Positions 8,093 through 17,026 are shown, numbered from the stretch's first letter. The stretch is 64,000 nt of DNA from Crossiella cryophila (GCF_014204915.1 NZ_JACHMH010000001.1:5357501-5421500), one strand, 5' to 3'. The notes: a model not told the origin generated them from the sequence alone. Numbers and translations: made by a program.

Positions 8093-8110
8093 CCTCAACC
8101 GACTTGAGAT
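8093..8110. promoter_or_regulatory. Putative MerR-type operator
   Basis: CTCAA (8094-8098) and TTGAG (8104-8108) form an inverted repeat inside CCTCAACCGACTTGAGAT, one base shorter than the classical SoxR box CCTCAAGTTAACTTGAGG. It sits eight bases upstream of the MerR start codon. No -10/-35 pair is clear. Autoregulation is the simplest reading. Confidence 0.5.
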
Positions 8111-8199
8111 GCAACCCCCCTGAACAGGTTAATCCGACCACTTCGGGCACCGCCGCCCAGCGGACTAGGATCGGAGCCGACCTCAGGCGGGAGTGTGCG

Positions 8200-10263
8200 G
8201 TGACGGACACGCACTGGAGCAGATGGGCCGGGCCGAACGTCGAGGCCCTGCGCGCGGTCGCCGGTAGCCCCGACGACCTGGCGCCGACCGCGGCGGTGTT
8301 CGACGGACTGGGCGCCCACGCGGGCGCGGTGGCCGTCGCGGTGGCCGTGCTCGGCGAGGAGGTGCCGCTGCACGAGGCCGCGGAACTGGCCAGGCTGGGC
8401 CTGCCGGAGGTCCTCGCCGCGGTGGACGTGCTGACCGCGGCCGGTGTGCTGGTCAACCGGGTCCCGCTGTCCTTCCGGGAGCCCGGCACCGCCGACACCG
8501 TCCTGAATGGACTGTCGGTGGGCGCCAGGGTCACCGTGCGGTTGCGCGCGGCCGAACTGCTGCGCGCGCTGCCGGGGGCGGCCGAACGGACCGCGGACCA
8601 GCTGGTGCTGATCGGGCCGATCGGGCTGGACTGGGCGGGGGAGGCACTGGGCACCGCCGCCGCCCAGGCCCAGGACCGGGGCGATCTGCCCGCGGCGGCC
8701 GACTACCTGCGGCACGCGCTGCGTGAGCCGCTGCCGGTGGCCGAACGGGTGTCCTGCACCCAGCGGCTGGCCGCGATCCTGGTCGAGCGCGACCCGGTGG
8801 CGGCGATCGGCTGCCTGCTCCAGGAACTGCGCAGGCCGGACACCCCGGCCGAGGTCGAGGTCACCTGCGGACTGTTGCACCGCCTCATCGATCGGCTGCC
8901 CGGCACCGAGGACGCCCAGCGCCTGATCGAGGAGGCCGCGGACCAGGTGCGCAGGCAGGATCCGGCGGCGGCGGTGCGGCTGCTGCTGGCCGGGGCCAGG
9001 TCCGCGTTCTTCCGGCCCGGCGCGAAAGCCCGGCTGAGCAGGCTGGTGAGCTGGTTCACCGAGACCGGCCTGACCGGTGCGGCCGCCGAACGCGGACTGG
9101 CCGCGGTGCGGGTCTGCCTGGCCGCGCTGTGCGAACCCAGGGCAGGTGACGCGGTCGAGCTGGCCACCTCGGTGCTGGTGGCCGCCGACCTCCGGCGGGA
9201 GTGGGACACCTGCTGGCTCGCGCTCTCCGCCCTGCTGCTGGCCGGGAACGACGAGGCCACCGAACACGCTTGCCGGGGGCTGGAGGCAGCACTGCCGTTG
9301 GAGGGCGCTGACCTGGAGCGCTTCAGCTGTGTGGTGTACCGCGCGCACACCGTGCGACGGCGCGGGGATCTGCGCGCGACAGTGTCCATTGTGGACGGAC
9401 TACTGGCCGACTGCGCGGAGCGCGGCCTGGCCAAGGACCATCCGATCGTGCTCGAGGCGGCGGCACTGCTGGCCGAGACCCTGGTGCACCGCGGTGCGCT
9501 GTGGCGGGCCGAACAGGTGCTCGCGGACCACGGCCTGGACGGCGAGGCCGGGCACACGATCACCGCGCTACGGGCCAGGAGCGCGGTGGCCCTGGCCAAC
9601 GGCGATGTCGCGGCCGCGCTGTCCGCGCAGCTCGACTGCGGCAGGCTGGTCGACGGCTGGGCCGAACTCAACGCCGAACCGGCCACCTGGCGATTCGATC
9701 TGGTGGGGATCCTGCTCCGGTCCGATCGGCACGAGGAGGCGGTGGCCATGGCCAAGGCGGGGCAGGCCGCGGCCTCGGCCTGGGGCACCGTCCGCGCGCT
9801 GGGGTTCGGCGCCTACGGCCGGGCCCTGACCAGCCGGGGTGACATGCGGATGGCCCTGCTCGCCGAGGCGGTGCGCCTGTTCGAGGAGGCCGGTGCGGCG
9901 ATGGCGGCGGCGCACGCCCGTTACGACCTGGCCCTGGCCCTGCGCGAGGCGGGTGCGGCCAGGGAACAGGAAGCCCTCCGTCATCTCGCCAGGGCCCGCG
10001 AGCTGTTCGAGCGCTGCGGCGGCGTGCCGGTGGCAGGCAGCGTGGAGGACCCGGCCGGTGCCCCGCCGCCCAGGGCGTTGCTCACCCCGCAGGAACGGCG
10101 GATCGCCCGGCTGGCCGCCGGTGGCCTCGGCAACGTCGAGATCGCCGCGGACCTGGGCCTGGCCCGCCGCACGGTCGAATTCCACCTCTCCAGCGTCTAC
10201 CGCAAGCTGGCCATCACCGGGCGGCACGACCTGCTCGGCTGGACCGGCCCGGAGATCGGCTAG
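8200..10263 (+). CDS. Large LuxR-family regulator with TPR-like core and no ATPase domain
   Basis: 687 residues from GTG 8200 with GGGAG just upstream; the longer open frame to the left is antisense to the MerR gene. The C-terminus is a LuxR helix-turn-helix (LTPQERRIARLAAGGLGNVEIAADLGLARRTVEFHLSSVYRKL). The centre consists of TPR-like helical pairs. The N-terminus (LGAHAGAVAVAVAVLGEEV, then LAAVDVLTAAGVLV) resembles the segment after the NB-ARC/AAA part of LAL regulators, but no Walker A or B is present. It looks like an LAL protein without its ATPase. Its 3' end overlaps the convergent small gene by four bases. Its targets may be the secretion locus; that is inference. Confidence 0.8.
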   Translation: MTDTHWSRWAGPNVEALRAVAGSPDDLAPTAAVFDGLGAHAGAVAVAVAVLGEEVPLHEAAELARLGLPEVLAAVDVLTAAGVLVNRVPLSFREPGTADTVLNGLSVGARVTVRLRAAELLRALPGAAERTADQLVLIGPIGLDWAGEALGTAAAQAQDRGDLPAAADYLRHALREPLPVAERVSCTQRLAAILVERDPVAAIGCLLQELRRPDTPAEVEVTCGLLHRLIDRLPGTEDAQRLIEEAADQVRRQDPAAAVRLLLAGARSAFFRPGAKARLSRLVSWFTETGLTGAAAERGLAAVRVCLAALCEPRAGDAVELATSVLVAADLRREWDTCWLALSALLLAGNDEATEHACRGLEAALPLEGADLERFSCVVYRAHTVRRRGDLRATVSIVDGLLADCAERGLAKDHPIVLEAAALLAETLVHRGALWRAEQVLADHGLDGEAGHTITALRARSAVALANGDVAAALSAQLDCGRLVDGWAELNAEPATWRFDLVGILLRSDRHEEAVAMAKAGQAAASAWGTVRALGFGAYGRALTSRGDMRMALLAEAVRLFEEAGAAMAAAHARYDLALALREAGAAREQEALRHLARARELFERCGGVPVAGSVEDPAGAPPPRALLTPQERRIARLAAGGLGNVEIAADLGLARRTVEFHLSSVYRKLAITGRHDLLGWTGPEIG

Positions 10264-10508
10264 CGAGCGCGGTCCCGCACCAGGCGGAACGCCTCGATGT
10301 ACTTGGGCAGTTCCCGCCGGGCCGCTTCCAGGCCGCGCTGTCGCGTGCTGCTGCCGCGCAGCAACAGGTGCACCGAGTCCAGGGTCCGGACCAGGTCGTC
10401 CACGATGGCCCCGGCCTGCTCCCGGCCCAGCGCGAGCCGCCCGTCCTCGGCCAGACGCAGGAAGAGATCGCCGGCCAGCCCGCTGTACCCGGTGTCGCTG
10501 CTCGCCAT
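10260..10508 (-). CDS. Small helical hypothetical protein
   Basis: 82 residues from ATG 10508 with GGAGGAG directly upstream. It is entirely helical in appearance and rich in Arg, Leu and Glu: GLAGDLFLRLAEDGRLALG, then AIVDDLVRTLDSVHLLLRG, then LEAARRELPKYIEAFRLVRD, consistent with a helical hairpin the size of a WXG100 protein but without a W-x-G. No signal peptide. It lies between two large LuxR regulators and overlaps the stop of the first tail to tail. No function can be assigned. Confidence 0.6.
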   Translation of the reverse strand: MASSDTGYSGLAGDLFLRLAEDGRLALGREQAGAIVDDLVRTLDSVHLLLRGSSTRQRGLEAARRELPKYIEAFRLVRDRAR

Positions 10509-10681
10509 CTCTCCTCCAGTCGGTTCCGCGGTCAACCCGCCAGCAGTCCAGCACCCGCCGGCCGATCGGACCCGCGAAACCGGCCAGGTTGCCCGGAAAA
10601 CCGGCCGGTATGCCCGAATACCCCCGTCGCGGTGCCCGCTTAGAAAGCATTGAAGCCCGGTCAGGTCGTAGGTTGCCTGGC

Positions 10682-13426
10682 ATGGTGTCGCGGACCGCGA
10701 TGGCGGTGTGGGTCGGCCGGGCGGCGGAACTCGGCGCGCTGGCCGCCGCGGTCGAGGGACTGGCCTGCGGCAACGGCGCGGCGCTCTGGATCGAGGGCGA
10801 GGCCGGTATCGGGAAGACCGCGCTGGTGGCCAGGGGACTGGCGCCCGCCCGCGCCGCCGGATACCAGGTGCTGACCGGGTTCGCCGAGCCACTCACCCGG
10901 CGCACGCCGTTGCAGGCGATCCTGGACCTGGTGCGGATCTGCCCGCGTTCGCCCGATCCGCGGCGGGCACGGATCGCCATCGCGTTGCGGGAGCGCCGGT
11001 TGGGGCCGGGCGAGCCTGCGGCGGACCGGGCCGCGGAGATCGAACTGGTCGCCGGGCTGGTGGCCGAGTTGTGCGTGGCCGGGCCGACCGTGCTGGCGCT
11101 GGACGACGTGCAGCACCTGGACGAGACCTCTTTCCTGCTGTGGCAACGATTGCTGCGGGTGGCCGACGAGCTGCCGCTGTTGCTGATCACCACCTGCCGC
11201 CCCGCGCCCCGCCGTCGCGAGCTGTGCGCACTGCGTGCGGCCGTGCTGCGGCACGGGAACTCCGTGCTATCGCTTGCACCGCTGACCGAACCGGAGGCGG
11301 CGGAGCTGGTGCGCGGACTGGCCGGGCAGCTGCCGGAGCGGGTGCGGGAACTGGCCATGGGCAATCCGCTCTTCCTGCGCGAACTGGCCGAGGCGGCCCG
11401 GTTCGACGGCCTGGCGCGGTTGCCGGCGGCACTCGTCGAGCGGCTGGTGCCCGAGGGATCGGTCGAGGTCCTGCGGATGGCCGCGGTGCTGGGCGAGGCG
11501 TTCGCGGTCACCGAGGTGCTCGCGCTGACGCGTACCGCCGCCGCGGAACTGGCGCCGGTGCTGCGGGAGGCGGTGGACGCGGGGATCCTGCTGGACCGGG
11601 GCAGTCACCTGGAATTCCGGTATCCGCTGATCCGGCAGGCGCTCTACGATGCTCTGCCGACCGCGTTGCGGGCCGCCCTGCACCGGGAGGCGGCCCAGGT
11701 GCTGGCGGCCACCGGGGGTGACCTGCCGCGGGTGGCCGGACAGTTGCTCGCCGCCGGGCAGCCGGGGGACGCGTGGGCGCGGGAATGGCTGGCGGCGCAG
11801 GCGACCGTGCTGGTCGGGCGGGCGCCGGAACTGGCGATCGAGTTGCTCACCCGGGATGTCGAACACGCCCCCGCGCCCGATGAGCACGGCGCGATCCTGT
11901 TGCTGGCACTGGCCTGGGCCGAGCTGAGCGCGGGCCGGTACGAGCAGGCGGTGCCGCGGGCCCGGCACGGCGTGGCGGTGGCGCCCAGGGCAGGGCAGCG
12001 GGCCGAGATGTGCTTCGTGCTGGCGCGATCGCTGTTCGGCCTTGGCCGCGGCACCGAGGCGGTCACGGCGGTGCGCCAGATGCTCTCCCGCAACGACCTG
12101 CCGGTGATCTGGCGGTCCCGGTTGCTGGCCTCGCTGGCCATGTTCCAGCGGGCGGGTGCGGGCGAGGTCGAGGCCGCCGAGCACAGCGCGACCCAGGCCC
12201 TGCACCTGGCCGAGAGCGCGGGCGACCCCTTCGGCACCGCCTACGCGCTGATCGTGTTGTGGGCCAACTGTTCCGTCCGCCGCGACCACGGCACCGCACT
12301 GGCCACTGTGGACCGTGCGCTGGCCGAGCTGCGCACCGGAGGCGAGCACGCCGACCTGCGGGCCTACGCCGAGGACGCGCGCCTGCTCACCCTGCAGAAC
12401 CTGGACCGCTGGGCCGAGGCCGCCCAGGCGCCGGTGGCCGGGGTGAGCGCGGCGGTGCTGCGGTACTGGCTCGGCCGCTGGTCCGAGGCACTGGCCGAAC
12501 TCGGCCCGGCCCTGGCCGACTTCAGCCACGCGGGACTGCGCGATCCGGGCCCCGCCCTGTGCCGGCACGGGGTTTCCGCGTTGATCGCCGCCCGCCGGGA
12601 CCACCGCGAGGCCGCCGAGGAACACCTGCGTGCCGGGGCCGCGTTGCCGATCACCACCGCCGGGGACCGGGAGAACCGGGATTTCCTGGTGCTGGCGCGG
12701 AGTGTGCTGCTGGAACAGGACGGTGAACCACGCGCGGCCCTGGCACTGCTGGCCGAACTGCTGCTGGCGCGCCGTCCCGGCGAGATGTCGCTGAGCCACC
12801 AGTGGCTGCCCGATCTGCTCCGCCTGGCCACCGAACTCGCCGAGCCGGACCTCGCTCTGGCCGCGCTGACCGCCTGCCGGGCGGAGGCCGGGGCCGAGAC
12901 CACTCCCGGCCGGGCCGGTGTGGCCCTGCAACGCTGTCAGGGCCTGTTCGACCGTGATCCAGGGCCGTTGCGGGCCGCCGTCGAGCACTACCGCGCGGTC
13001 GGCGCCGCGGTCGACCTGGCCGCGTCCCTGGAGGACCTGGCCGTGGTGCTCGCCATCGGCGGGGAACCGGGCCAGGCAAGGGAAGCACTGCACGAGGCCG
13101 TCACCCGCTACCGCGAGTGTGCCGCCGAGTGGGACATCCGCCGCGCCGAGGGCAGGTTGCGCGAACACGGTGTCCGCCGGGGTGTGCGTGGCCGCAGGGG
13201 CGGGCGCGAGGTCTCCGGCTGGGACGCGTTGACCCGCACCGAACTGCGGATCGCCGACCTGGTCGCCGACGGGCAGTCCACGCCGGGCATCGCGGCGGGG
13301 CTGTACCTGTCGCCGCGCACGGTGCAGACTCACATCTCGCACATCCTGGCCAAACTCGGTGTGCGCAGCCGGGTGGAGATCGCCGGTGAGGTCTTCCGCC
13401 GCCGCGAGGGCGCTGAGGTCGGATGA
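10682..13426 (+). CDS. LAL-type LuxR regulator (AAA/TPR/HTH)
   Basis: 914 residues. An N-terminal AAA/NB-ARC-like ATPase has Walker A GEAGIGKTAL (near residue 40) and Walker B VLALDDVQHLD (near 140). A winged-helix linker (NPLFLRELAEAARFDGLARLPAALVERL, then VEVLRMAAVLGEAFAV) leads into TPR-like repeats and a C-terminal LuxR domain (LTRTELRIADLVADGQSTPGIAAGLYLSPRTVQTHISHILAKL). This is the full LAL (MalT-like) architecture, an ATP- and ligand-dependent activator. The ATG at 10682 has a poor ribosome site, so starts at 10685 or 10697 are possible. Two TTGCCCG/TGCCCGAA elements lie in the 173-base gap upstream (10589 and 10611). Probably a regulator of the neighbouring locus. Confidence 0.9.
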   Translation: MVSRTAMAVWVGRAAELGALAAAVEGLACGNGAALWIEGEAGIGKTALVARGLAPARAAGYQVLTGFAEPLTRRTPLQAILDLVRICPRSPDPRRARIAIALRERRLGPGEPAADRAAEIELVAGLVAELCVAGPTVLALDDVQHLDETSFLLWQRLLRVADELPLLLITTCRPAPRRRELCALRAAVLRHGNSVLSLAPLTEPEAAELVRGLAGQLPERVRELAMGNPLFLRELAEAARFDGLARLPAALVERLVPEGSVEVLRMAAVLGEAFAVTEVLALTRTAAAELAPVLREAVDAGILLDRGSHLEFRYPLIRQALYDALPTALRAALHREAAQVLAATGGDLPRVAGQLLAAGQPGDAWAREWLAAQATVLVGRAPELAIELLTRDVEHAPAPDEHGAILLLALAWAELSAGRYEQAVPRARHGVAVAPRAGQRAEMCFVLARSLFGLGRGTEAVTAVRQMLSRNDLPVIWRSRLLASLAMFQRAGAGEVEAAEHSATQALHLAESAGDPFGTAYALIVLWANCSVRRDHGTALATVDRALAELRTGGEHADLRAYAEDARLLTLQNLDRWAEAAQAPVAGVSAAVLRYWLGRWSEALAELGPALADFSHAGLRDPGPALCRHGVSALIAARRDHREAAEEHLRAGAALPITTAGDRENRDFLVLARSVLLEQDGEPRAALALLAELLLARRPGEMSLSHQWLPDLLRLATELAEPDLALAALTACRAEAGAETTPGRAGVALQRCQGLFDRDPGPLRAAVEHYRAVGAAVDLAASLEDLAVVLAIGGEPGQAREALHEAVTRYRECAAEWDIRRAEGRLREHGVRRGVRGRRGGREVSGWDALTRTELRIADLVADGQSTPGIAAGLYLSPRTVQTHISHILAKLGVRSRVEIAGEVFRRREGAEVG

Positions 13427-13631
13427 TCACCCGGGACGACACCGGGAGTACTCCGCAGGTGCCACCACGGGGTGCCGCGGCTGGTCGGCGGTCGCCGCCT
13501 GGAAAGCCCGGTACCGGCCTGGTTCTCGCAGGTTGTCCCGGTGTCGCTGGGCAGGTGTCCGATGGCTGATGTCTCCGGCGCCGGTGCCCGCCAGGATGGT
13601 CAGGTTGCCGCAGAGGTGTGGGGAGAGCGCA

Positions 13632-14255
13632 GTGCGAGCCATTCGTGTCACGGTGCACGCACCGGATCCGCTCACCGCCGACGGCATCCTCAGCACCCTG
13701 GCCGCCCAGCCGGAGTTCCTGGTCGAGCCGGGCATCGAGTCCGCGCCCGCCGAGGTCAGGGTGGTCGCCACCGACGCGCTCACCCCCGACCTGCTGTCCC
13801 TGCTGCGCCGGGTGGCAGGCGAGGACGGGGCGCCGGTGGTGCTGGTGGTGGAGAAGCTGGAGGAGTCCCAGCTGCTGGCCGCGGTGGAGTGCCGGGTGGT
13901 CGCGGTGCTGCCAAGGGCGGCGGCCACCGGTGACCGGCTGGTGCACGGCGTGCGCGCGGCCGCCGCGGGCGGGGGAGTGCTGCCGCCCGCGATGCTCGGC
14001 GAACTGCTCAAGCACGTGGAGCGGATGCAGCGGGATCTGCTGGCGGCCAAGAGCGTGAACGCCGCCGGGCTGAGTTCGCGCGAGGTGGACGTGCTGCGGT
14101 TGCTGGCCGACGGCTGGGACACCGCGGAGATCGCCGCCCAGCTCTGCTATTCCGAACGCACCGTGAAGAACGTCGTTTTCGGCCTCGCCCAGCGGCTGAA
14201 GCTGAACAGCAGGACGCACGCGGTGGCCTATGCGCTGCGGGCCGGGATGATCTGA
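13632..14255 (+). CDS. Atypical LuxR/NarL-type response regulator
   Basis: 207 residues from GTG 13632 with GGGGAGAG upstream. The N-terminal half is a degenerate receiver: VRVVATDALTPDLLSLL and APVVLVVEKLEESQLLAAVE follow the fold, but no phosphoacceptor Asp pocket is recognisable. The C-terminal HTH is LSSREVDVLRLLADGWDTAEIAAQLCYSERTVKNVVFGL. The string LCYSERTVKNV also occurs in the regulators at 14.3 and 39.2 kb, so the three are paralogues. The gene is convergent with the second paralogue across a perfect hairpin terminator. It is likely a phosphorylation-independent regulator, and the neighbouring ESX operon is the obvious target. Confidence 0.88.
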   Translation: MRAIRVTVHAPDPLTADGILSTLAAQPEFLVEPGIESAPAEVRVVATDALTPDLLSLLRRVAGEDGAPVVLVVEKLEESQLLAAVECRVVAVLPRAAATGDRLVHGVRAAAAGGGVLPPAMLGELLKHVERMQRDLLAAKSVNAAGLSSREVDVLRLLADGWDTAEIAAQLCYSERTVKNVVFGLAQRLKLNSRTHAVAYALRAGMI

Positions 14256-14270
14256 GCCCGCGCCCCTGGT

Positions 14271-14320
14271 AAAAAGGATCAGCCACCGGTCGAATGCGAC
14301 CGGTGGCTGATCTTTGGTTT
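14271..14320. terminator. Bidirectional intrinsic terminator
   Basis: Perfect 16-bp stem (14277-14292 with 14297-14312) closed by an AATG tetraloop. It is preceded by AAAAAGG and followed by TTTGGTTTT, so it is a proper rho-independent terminator on both strands, placed between two convergent LuxR genes. Confidence 0.93.
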
Positions 14321-14336
14321 TCCAGGGCGGGCCGGT

Positions 14337-15032
14337 TCAGATCATTCCGGTGCGGATGGCGTAGGCCACCAGGTGCGCCCGGTTGCGCAGGCTCAGCCGG
14401 CTGGTCATTCCGTACAGCACGTTTTTCACCGTGCGCTCGGAGTAGCAGAGCTGTTCGGCGATCCGATTGGTGTCCCAGCCTTCGGCGAGCAGGCGCAGCA
14501 CGGCCTGTTCCCGGTCATTCAGCACGTTCACCTCGACCTGACCCTGCTGGCCGAAATGGGTGGCGGCCCGGTCGGCCAGCATGGTCTGCAGGCTGGCCGG
14601 GCTGACCTCGGTGCGCTCGCTGGCCGCGGCCACCGCGGCGAACAGGTCCTCCGAGGTGGCCGAGTTGCGCGGCAGCACCTCCACCACCTGCTGCTCGACC
14701 AGCAGGCGCAGGTTGTCCACCTGGCTGGTGACCAGCACGGTCGGCGTGTCCCGGTCCACCGTGGGACAGCCCCGGCGCAGCAGCGCCACCGCGGACGGGG
14801 TGCCGAACCTGGTGGCCACCACCACGACGTCGGCGGTGCCCGTGTCGTCCAGAACCCGCAGCTCAGGGTGGCATTCCAGCCTGGTCCGCAGCCCTCGCCT
14901 GCTCAGCCAGTCGGTCGCGTTCACCGCTACCCTGATCGGCGGCGAAGACCGGGAAATCGAATTCCCATTCTCTGCTCGCGAGGTGATCTCCGTGCCGATC
15001 AAGTCCGGATTCAGCAGATTATGCGGCGGCAT
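14337..15032 (-). CDS. Atypical LuxR/NarL-type response regulator
   Basis: 231 residues from ATG 15032; a later in-frame TTG (15000 region) is a possible start because the first 30 residues look non-conserved. The receiver-like half (IRVAVNATDWLSRRGLRTRLE, then TADVVVVATRFG, then PTVLVTSQVDNLRLLVEQQVVEVLPRN) lacks the canonical Asp. The HTH (LNDREQAVLRLLAEGWDTNRIAEQLCYSERTVKNVLYGM) shares the LCYSERTVKNV core with its paralogues. It is divergent from the WXG100 gene, with which it shares the 324-base control region, so it is the strongest candidate for direct control of the secretion operon. Confidence 0.88.
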   Translation of the reverse strand: MPPHNLLNPDLIGTEITSRAENGNSISRSSPPIRVAVNATDWLSRRGLRTRLECHPELRVLDDTGTADVVVVATRFGTPSAVALLRRGCPTVDRDTPTVLVTSQVDNLRLLVEQQVVEVLPRNSATSEDLFAAVAAASERTEVSPASLQTMLADRAATHFGQQGQVEVNVLNDREQAVLRLLAEGWDTNRIAEQLCYSERTVKNVLYGMTSRLSLRNRAHLVAYAIRTGMI

Positions 15033-15356
15033 TCTCCGATGGTCACATGCGATCGGGTGAACTACCTGGCCAGGGTGAACGCGGTCATAGGTTTGTCACA
15101 GTTGCCCGCTCGGGCAGGTGCCGGGGTTCCTTCGGGCAACACGGTAGGCGATTTTCCGCAATGTCCGGAAATGGTGGAAAATCGACCAGGTCCGACGTTG
15201 CTTCGGTGCCTTGTTGTCGGTCAGATCGGGCAGCCAGGCAGCTCATTTGTACATGTCTAGACCATGCGCGTTGTGCTTGATGCATTCATCAGGTCTCCTG
15301 GCGGCGAAGCGGCTTCGTGTGAAGTGGCATCGTTCACTAAGGGAGATGGTTTTTCC
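15033..15356. promoter_or_regulatory. Divergent control region of the type VII secretion operon
   Basis: 324 bases without a gene between the atypical LuxR gene and the first WXG100 gene. It holds CACAGTTGCCCG (15097-15108), its imperfect mirror CGGGCA (15111-15116) and TTCGGGCAA (15131-15139). GTTGCCCG (15101) and CGGGCAAC (15133) form an 8-bp inverted repeat. The same 12-mer CACAGTTGCCCG occurs upstream of the 39.2 kb paralogue. It is more AT-rich than the genes near 15140-15350. No certain -10/-35 pair was chosen. Confidence 0.55.
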
Positions 15357-15686
15357 ATGGCAGGTGTGTCAACAACAACCCCGGGAATGCTGCAGGCCGC
15401 TGGGCACCTCGGCGACACCCAGAGCGTCGCGCGCAACGGCATGAACACGGTGTCCGGCGCCCTCGCGAGCCTGAAGTCCACCTGGACCGGCCGTGCCTGC
15501 GAGGCCTACGACGCCTCGATGAATGCGTGGATGGACGACTGCAAGCTCATCGTCCACAAGCTCGGCGAGATGATCGAGATGATGAACGGCAACCGCAAGG
15601 TCATCACCGAGGGCGAGCAGGCCAACGCGGACACCGCGGCCCGGATCCCGGTCGGCGCGGGCGGCGGCGGCCTCCCCGGCGTCTGA
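15357..15686 (+). CDS. WXG100 (ESAT-6-like) protein
   Basis: 109 residues. The ATG follows AGGGAG at a slightly long spacing. It is a helical hairpin with the W-x-G turn at W43-T-G45 (LKSTWTGRACEAYDASM) and the family's usual length. Two cysteines (RACEAY and DDCKLI) flank the turn. The C-terminus is Gly-rich and has no YxxxD/E export motif. It is the first gene of the ESX operon and almost certainly pairs with the next gene product as a secreted heterodimer. Confidence 0.93.
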   Translation: MAGVSTTTPGMLQAAGHLGDTQSVARNGMNTVSGALASLKSTWTGRACEAYDASMNAWMDDCKLIVHKLGEMIEMMNGNRKVITEGEQANADTAARIPVGAGGGGLPGV

Positions 15687-15731
15687 GCGCGTCATTCCCT
15701 TACCCCGTCAGCGAAACGAGAGGACAGCGCC

Positions 15732-16034
15732 TTGCCCACCTATACCTTCAACCGGGGTATGGCCGACTCGGTCCGCGACCAGATGGCCGCGATCACCAAG
15801 CAGCTGCAGAACGAGCTGGAGAACATGCACCAGCAGATCACCAGCACCCTGCAGGACTGGCAGGACGGCGCCAAGGACCAGTACCTGACCGCCAAGTCGC
15901 AGTGGGACGCGGCCGCCCAGCGCATGCCGCACAGCCTCAACGCCGCGGAGACCGCGCTGCAGCAGATCACCGAGGGCTACCTGAAGGTTGAGCACACCGG
16001 CATGAACGCCTGGGGTGGCTACAGCGTCAAGTGA
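15732..16034 (+). CDS. WXG100-like (ESAT-6-like) partner protein
   Basis: 100 residues from TTG 15732, with GAGAGGA upstream. It is a helical hairpin of the right length, but the turn reads W43-Q-D-G46, one residue longer than W-x-G. Near the C-terminus is YLKVE, which fits the YxxxD/E type VII export signal that the first WXG100 protein lacks. Such a division (one partner carrying the signal) is normal for ESX heterodimers. It is separated from the first gene by 45 bases and followed by a hairpin. Confidence 0.9.
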   Translation: MPTYTFNRGMADSVRDQMAAITKQLQNELENMHQQITSTLQDWQDGAKDQYLTAKSQWDAAAQRMPHSLNAAETALQQITEGYLKVEHTGMNAWGGYSVK

Positions 16035-16039
16035 GGTCA

Positions 16040-16076
16040 GGAGCACCGTCGAGGCGAAGCCACCCGGCGGTGCTCC
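16040..16076. terminator. Hairpin after the WXG100 pair (attenuator-like)
   Basis: GGAGCACCG (16040-16048) and CGGTGCTCC (16068-16076) form a 9-bp stem with a 19-base loop, in the gap after the two small secreted-protein genes. No T run follows, so it is more likely an attenuator or an mRNA-stabilising end that raises the amount of the WXG100 message than a full terminator. Confidence 0.5.
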
Positions 16077-16126
16077 GCTCATGACGGAAACCGTTTCACG
16101 CCAAGGAAAATCGTTGGGAGGCACCG

Positions 16127-16540
16127 GTGTCCACGCCGCGATCGGAGCAGACCGAACAGCTCTACGCGCAGTACCGCAGGCAGTTCGACCAGGTGCGGGA
16201 GACCCAGCGGCTGCTCGGTGAGATCTCCTGCACGGTGTCCGCGCCACGCAACACGGTGTCGGTCACCGTCGGGCACGGCGGTGTGGTCAAGGACATCGCC
16301 TTCCCCACCGGCGCGTACAAGAACATGGCGCCGAGGGAACTGACCGCCGCCCTGCTCGACACCCTGCGCAAGGCCCAGGACCAGGCCACGCACGCGGCCG
16401 CGGAGCTGCTCGCGCCGAGCCTGCCCGAGGGCGTTGACGCGCACAAGTTGTTCAGCGGCAAGCTGGATCTGCAGGAACTGATGTCGGCCGAACCACGTCC
16501 GGGCACCGATTCCGGTGACCGCGCCAAGAGCGGGGAGTGA
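16127..16540 (+). CDS. YbaB/EbfC-family protein (EspL-like)
   Basis: 137 residues from GTG 16127 with GGGAGG upstream. The sequence has the YbaB/EbfC layout: N-terminal helix (EQLYAQYRRQFDQVRETQRLLGEI), a beta region (NTVSVTVGHGGVVKDIAFPTGAYK), then C-terminal helices (LTAALLDTLRKAQDQATHAAAELL). In mycobacterial ESX loci, YbaB-like proteins (EspL) are cytoplasmic accessory factors, which fits its place here. The stop overlaps the next gene (GTGA). Confidence 0.85.
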   Translation: MSTPRSEQTEQLYAQYRRQFDQVRETQRLLGEISCTVSAPRNTVSVTVGHGGVVKDIAFPTGAYKNMAPRELTAALLDTLRKAQDQATHAAAELLAPSLPEGVDAHKLFSGKLDLQELMSAEPRPGTDSGDRAKSGE

Positions 16541-16986
16541 CCCCGGTGTCGACCAGGCAACCCGCTCCCGGCGGTGGTGCCGGGGACGTCGCCGCGCCAA
16601 AGCCCCCGGCGGGCGGCGGTGACCGCGCGGACCTGGGTGGTGGCGGGGAGGACATCAGGTTCGACACCGACGCCCTGGCCGGCGCTGCGGAGAACTTCCG
16701 GCACCTGGGCGTGGCCTTCGCCCAGTTCGGCGGGCAGTTCGGCGAGTTGCTCAGCCATCCGCCACTGGTCAACGGCGAGACGGACGAGACATGGGACAAG
16801 TTCCAGGGTGAGTACACCAAAGGCGTGAACTCGGTCATCAACGTCCTGTACGCCATCGGCACCGCGGTCGGCACGACCGCGGAATCCATGGGAGCGCTGG
16901 GAAAGCTCGCCGCGGAAGCGGAGCAACAGGGCGAAGCGGTGGCGGTGGACCTTGGCCGGAAGCTGCCAAAGGGCAAGTCCGGCTGA
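16537..16986 (+). CDS. WXG100-like helical ESX accessory protein
   Basis: 149 residues from GTG 16537, coupled to the YbaB-like gene (a GTG at 16546 is possible). A disordered Gly/Pro N-terminus (to about residue 38) precedes a helical hairpin (IRFDTDALAGAAENFRHLGV, then GVNSVINVLYAIGTAVGTT). The turn reads ETWDKFQGEY, a relaxed W-x-G-like element. Probably an ESX-secreted or secretion-associated protein resembling Esp proteins, but no specific family is recognised. It has no signal peptide or membrane segment, although the IGTAVGTT helix is rather hydrophobic. Confidence 0.75.
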   Translation: MTPVSTRQPAPGGGAGDVAAPKPPAGGGDRADLGGGGEDIRFDTDALAGAAENFRHLGVAFAQFGGQFGELLSHPPLVNGETDETWDKFQGEYTKGVNSVINVLYAIGTAVGTTAESMGALGKLAAEAEQQGEAVAVDLGRKLPKGKSG

Positions 16987-17026
16987 TCGCGAGCACGACC
17001 TCACCAGAGACAACAGGAGCGCGGGA

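Noticed and set aside
9568-11511. Long minus-strand frame over the LuxR genes
   Set aside because: Antisense to two well-supported LuxR genes, Ser/Arg-rich, no domain.
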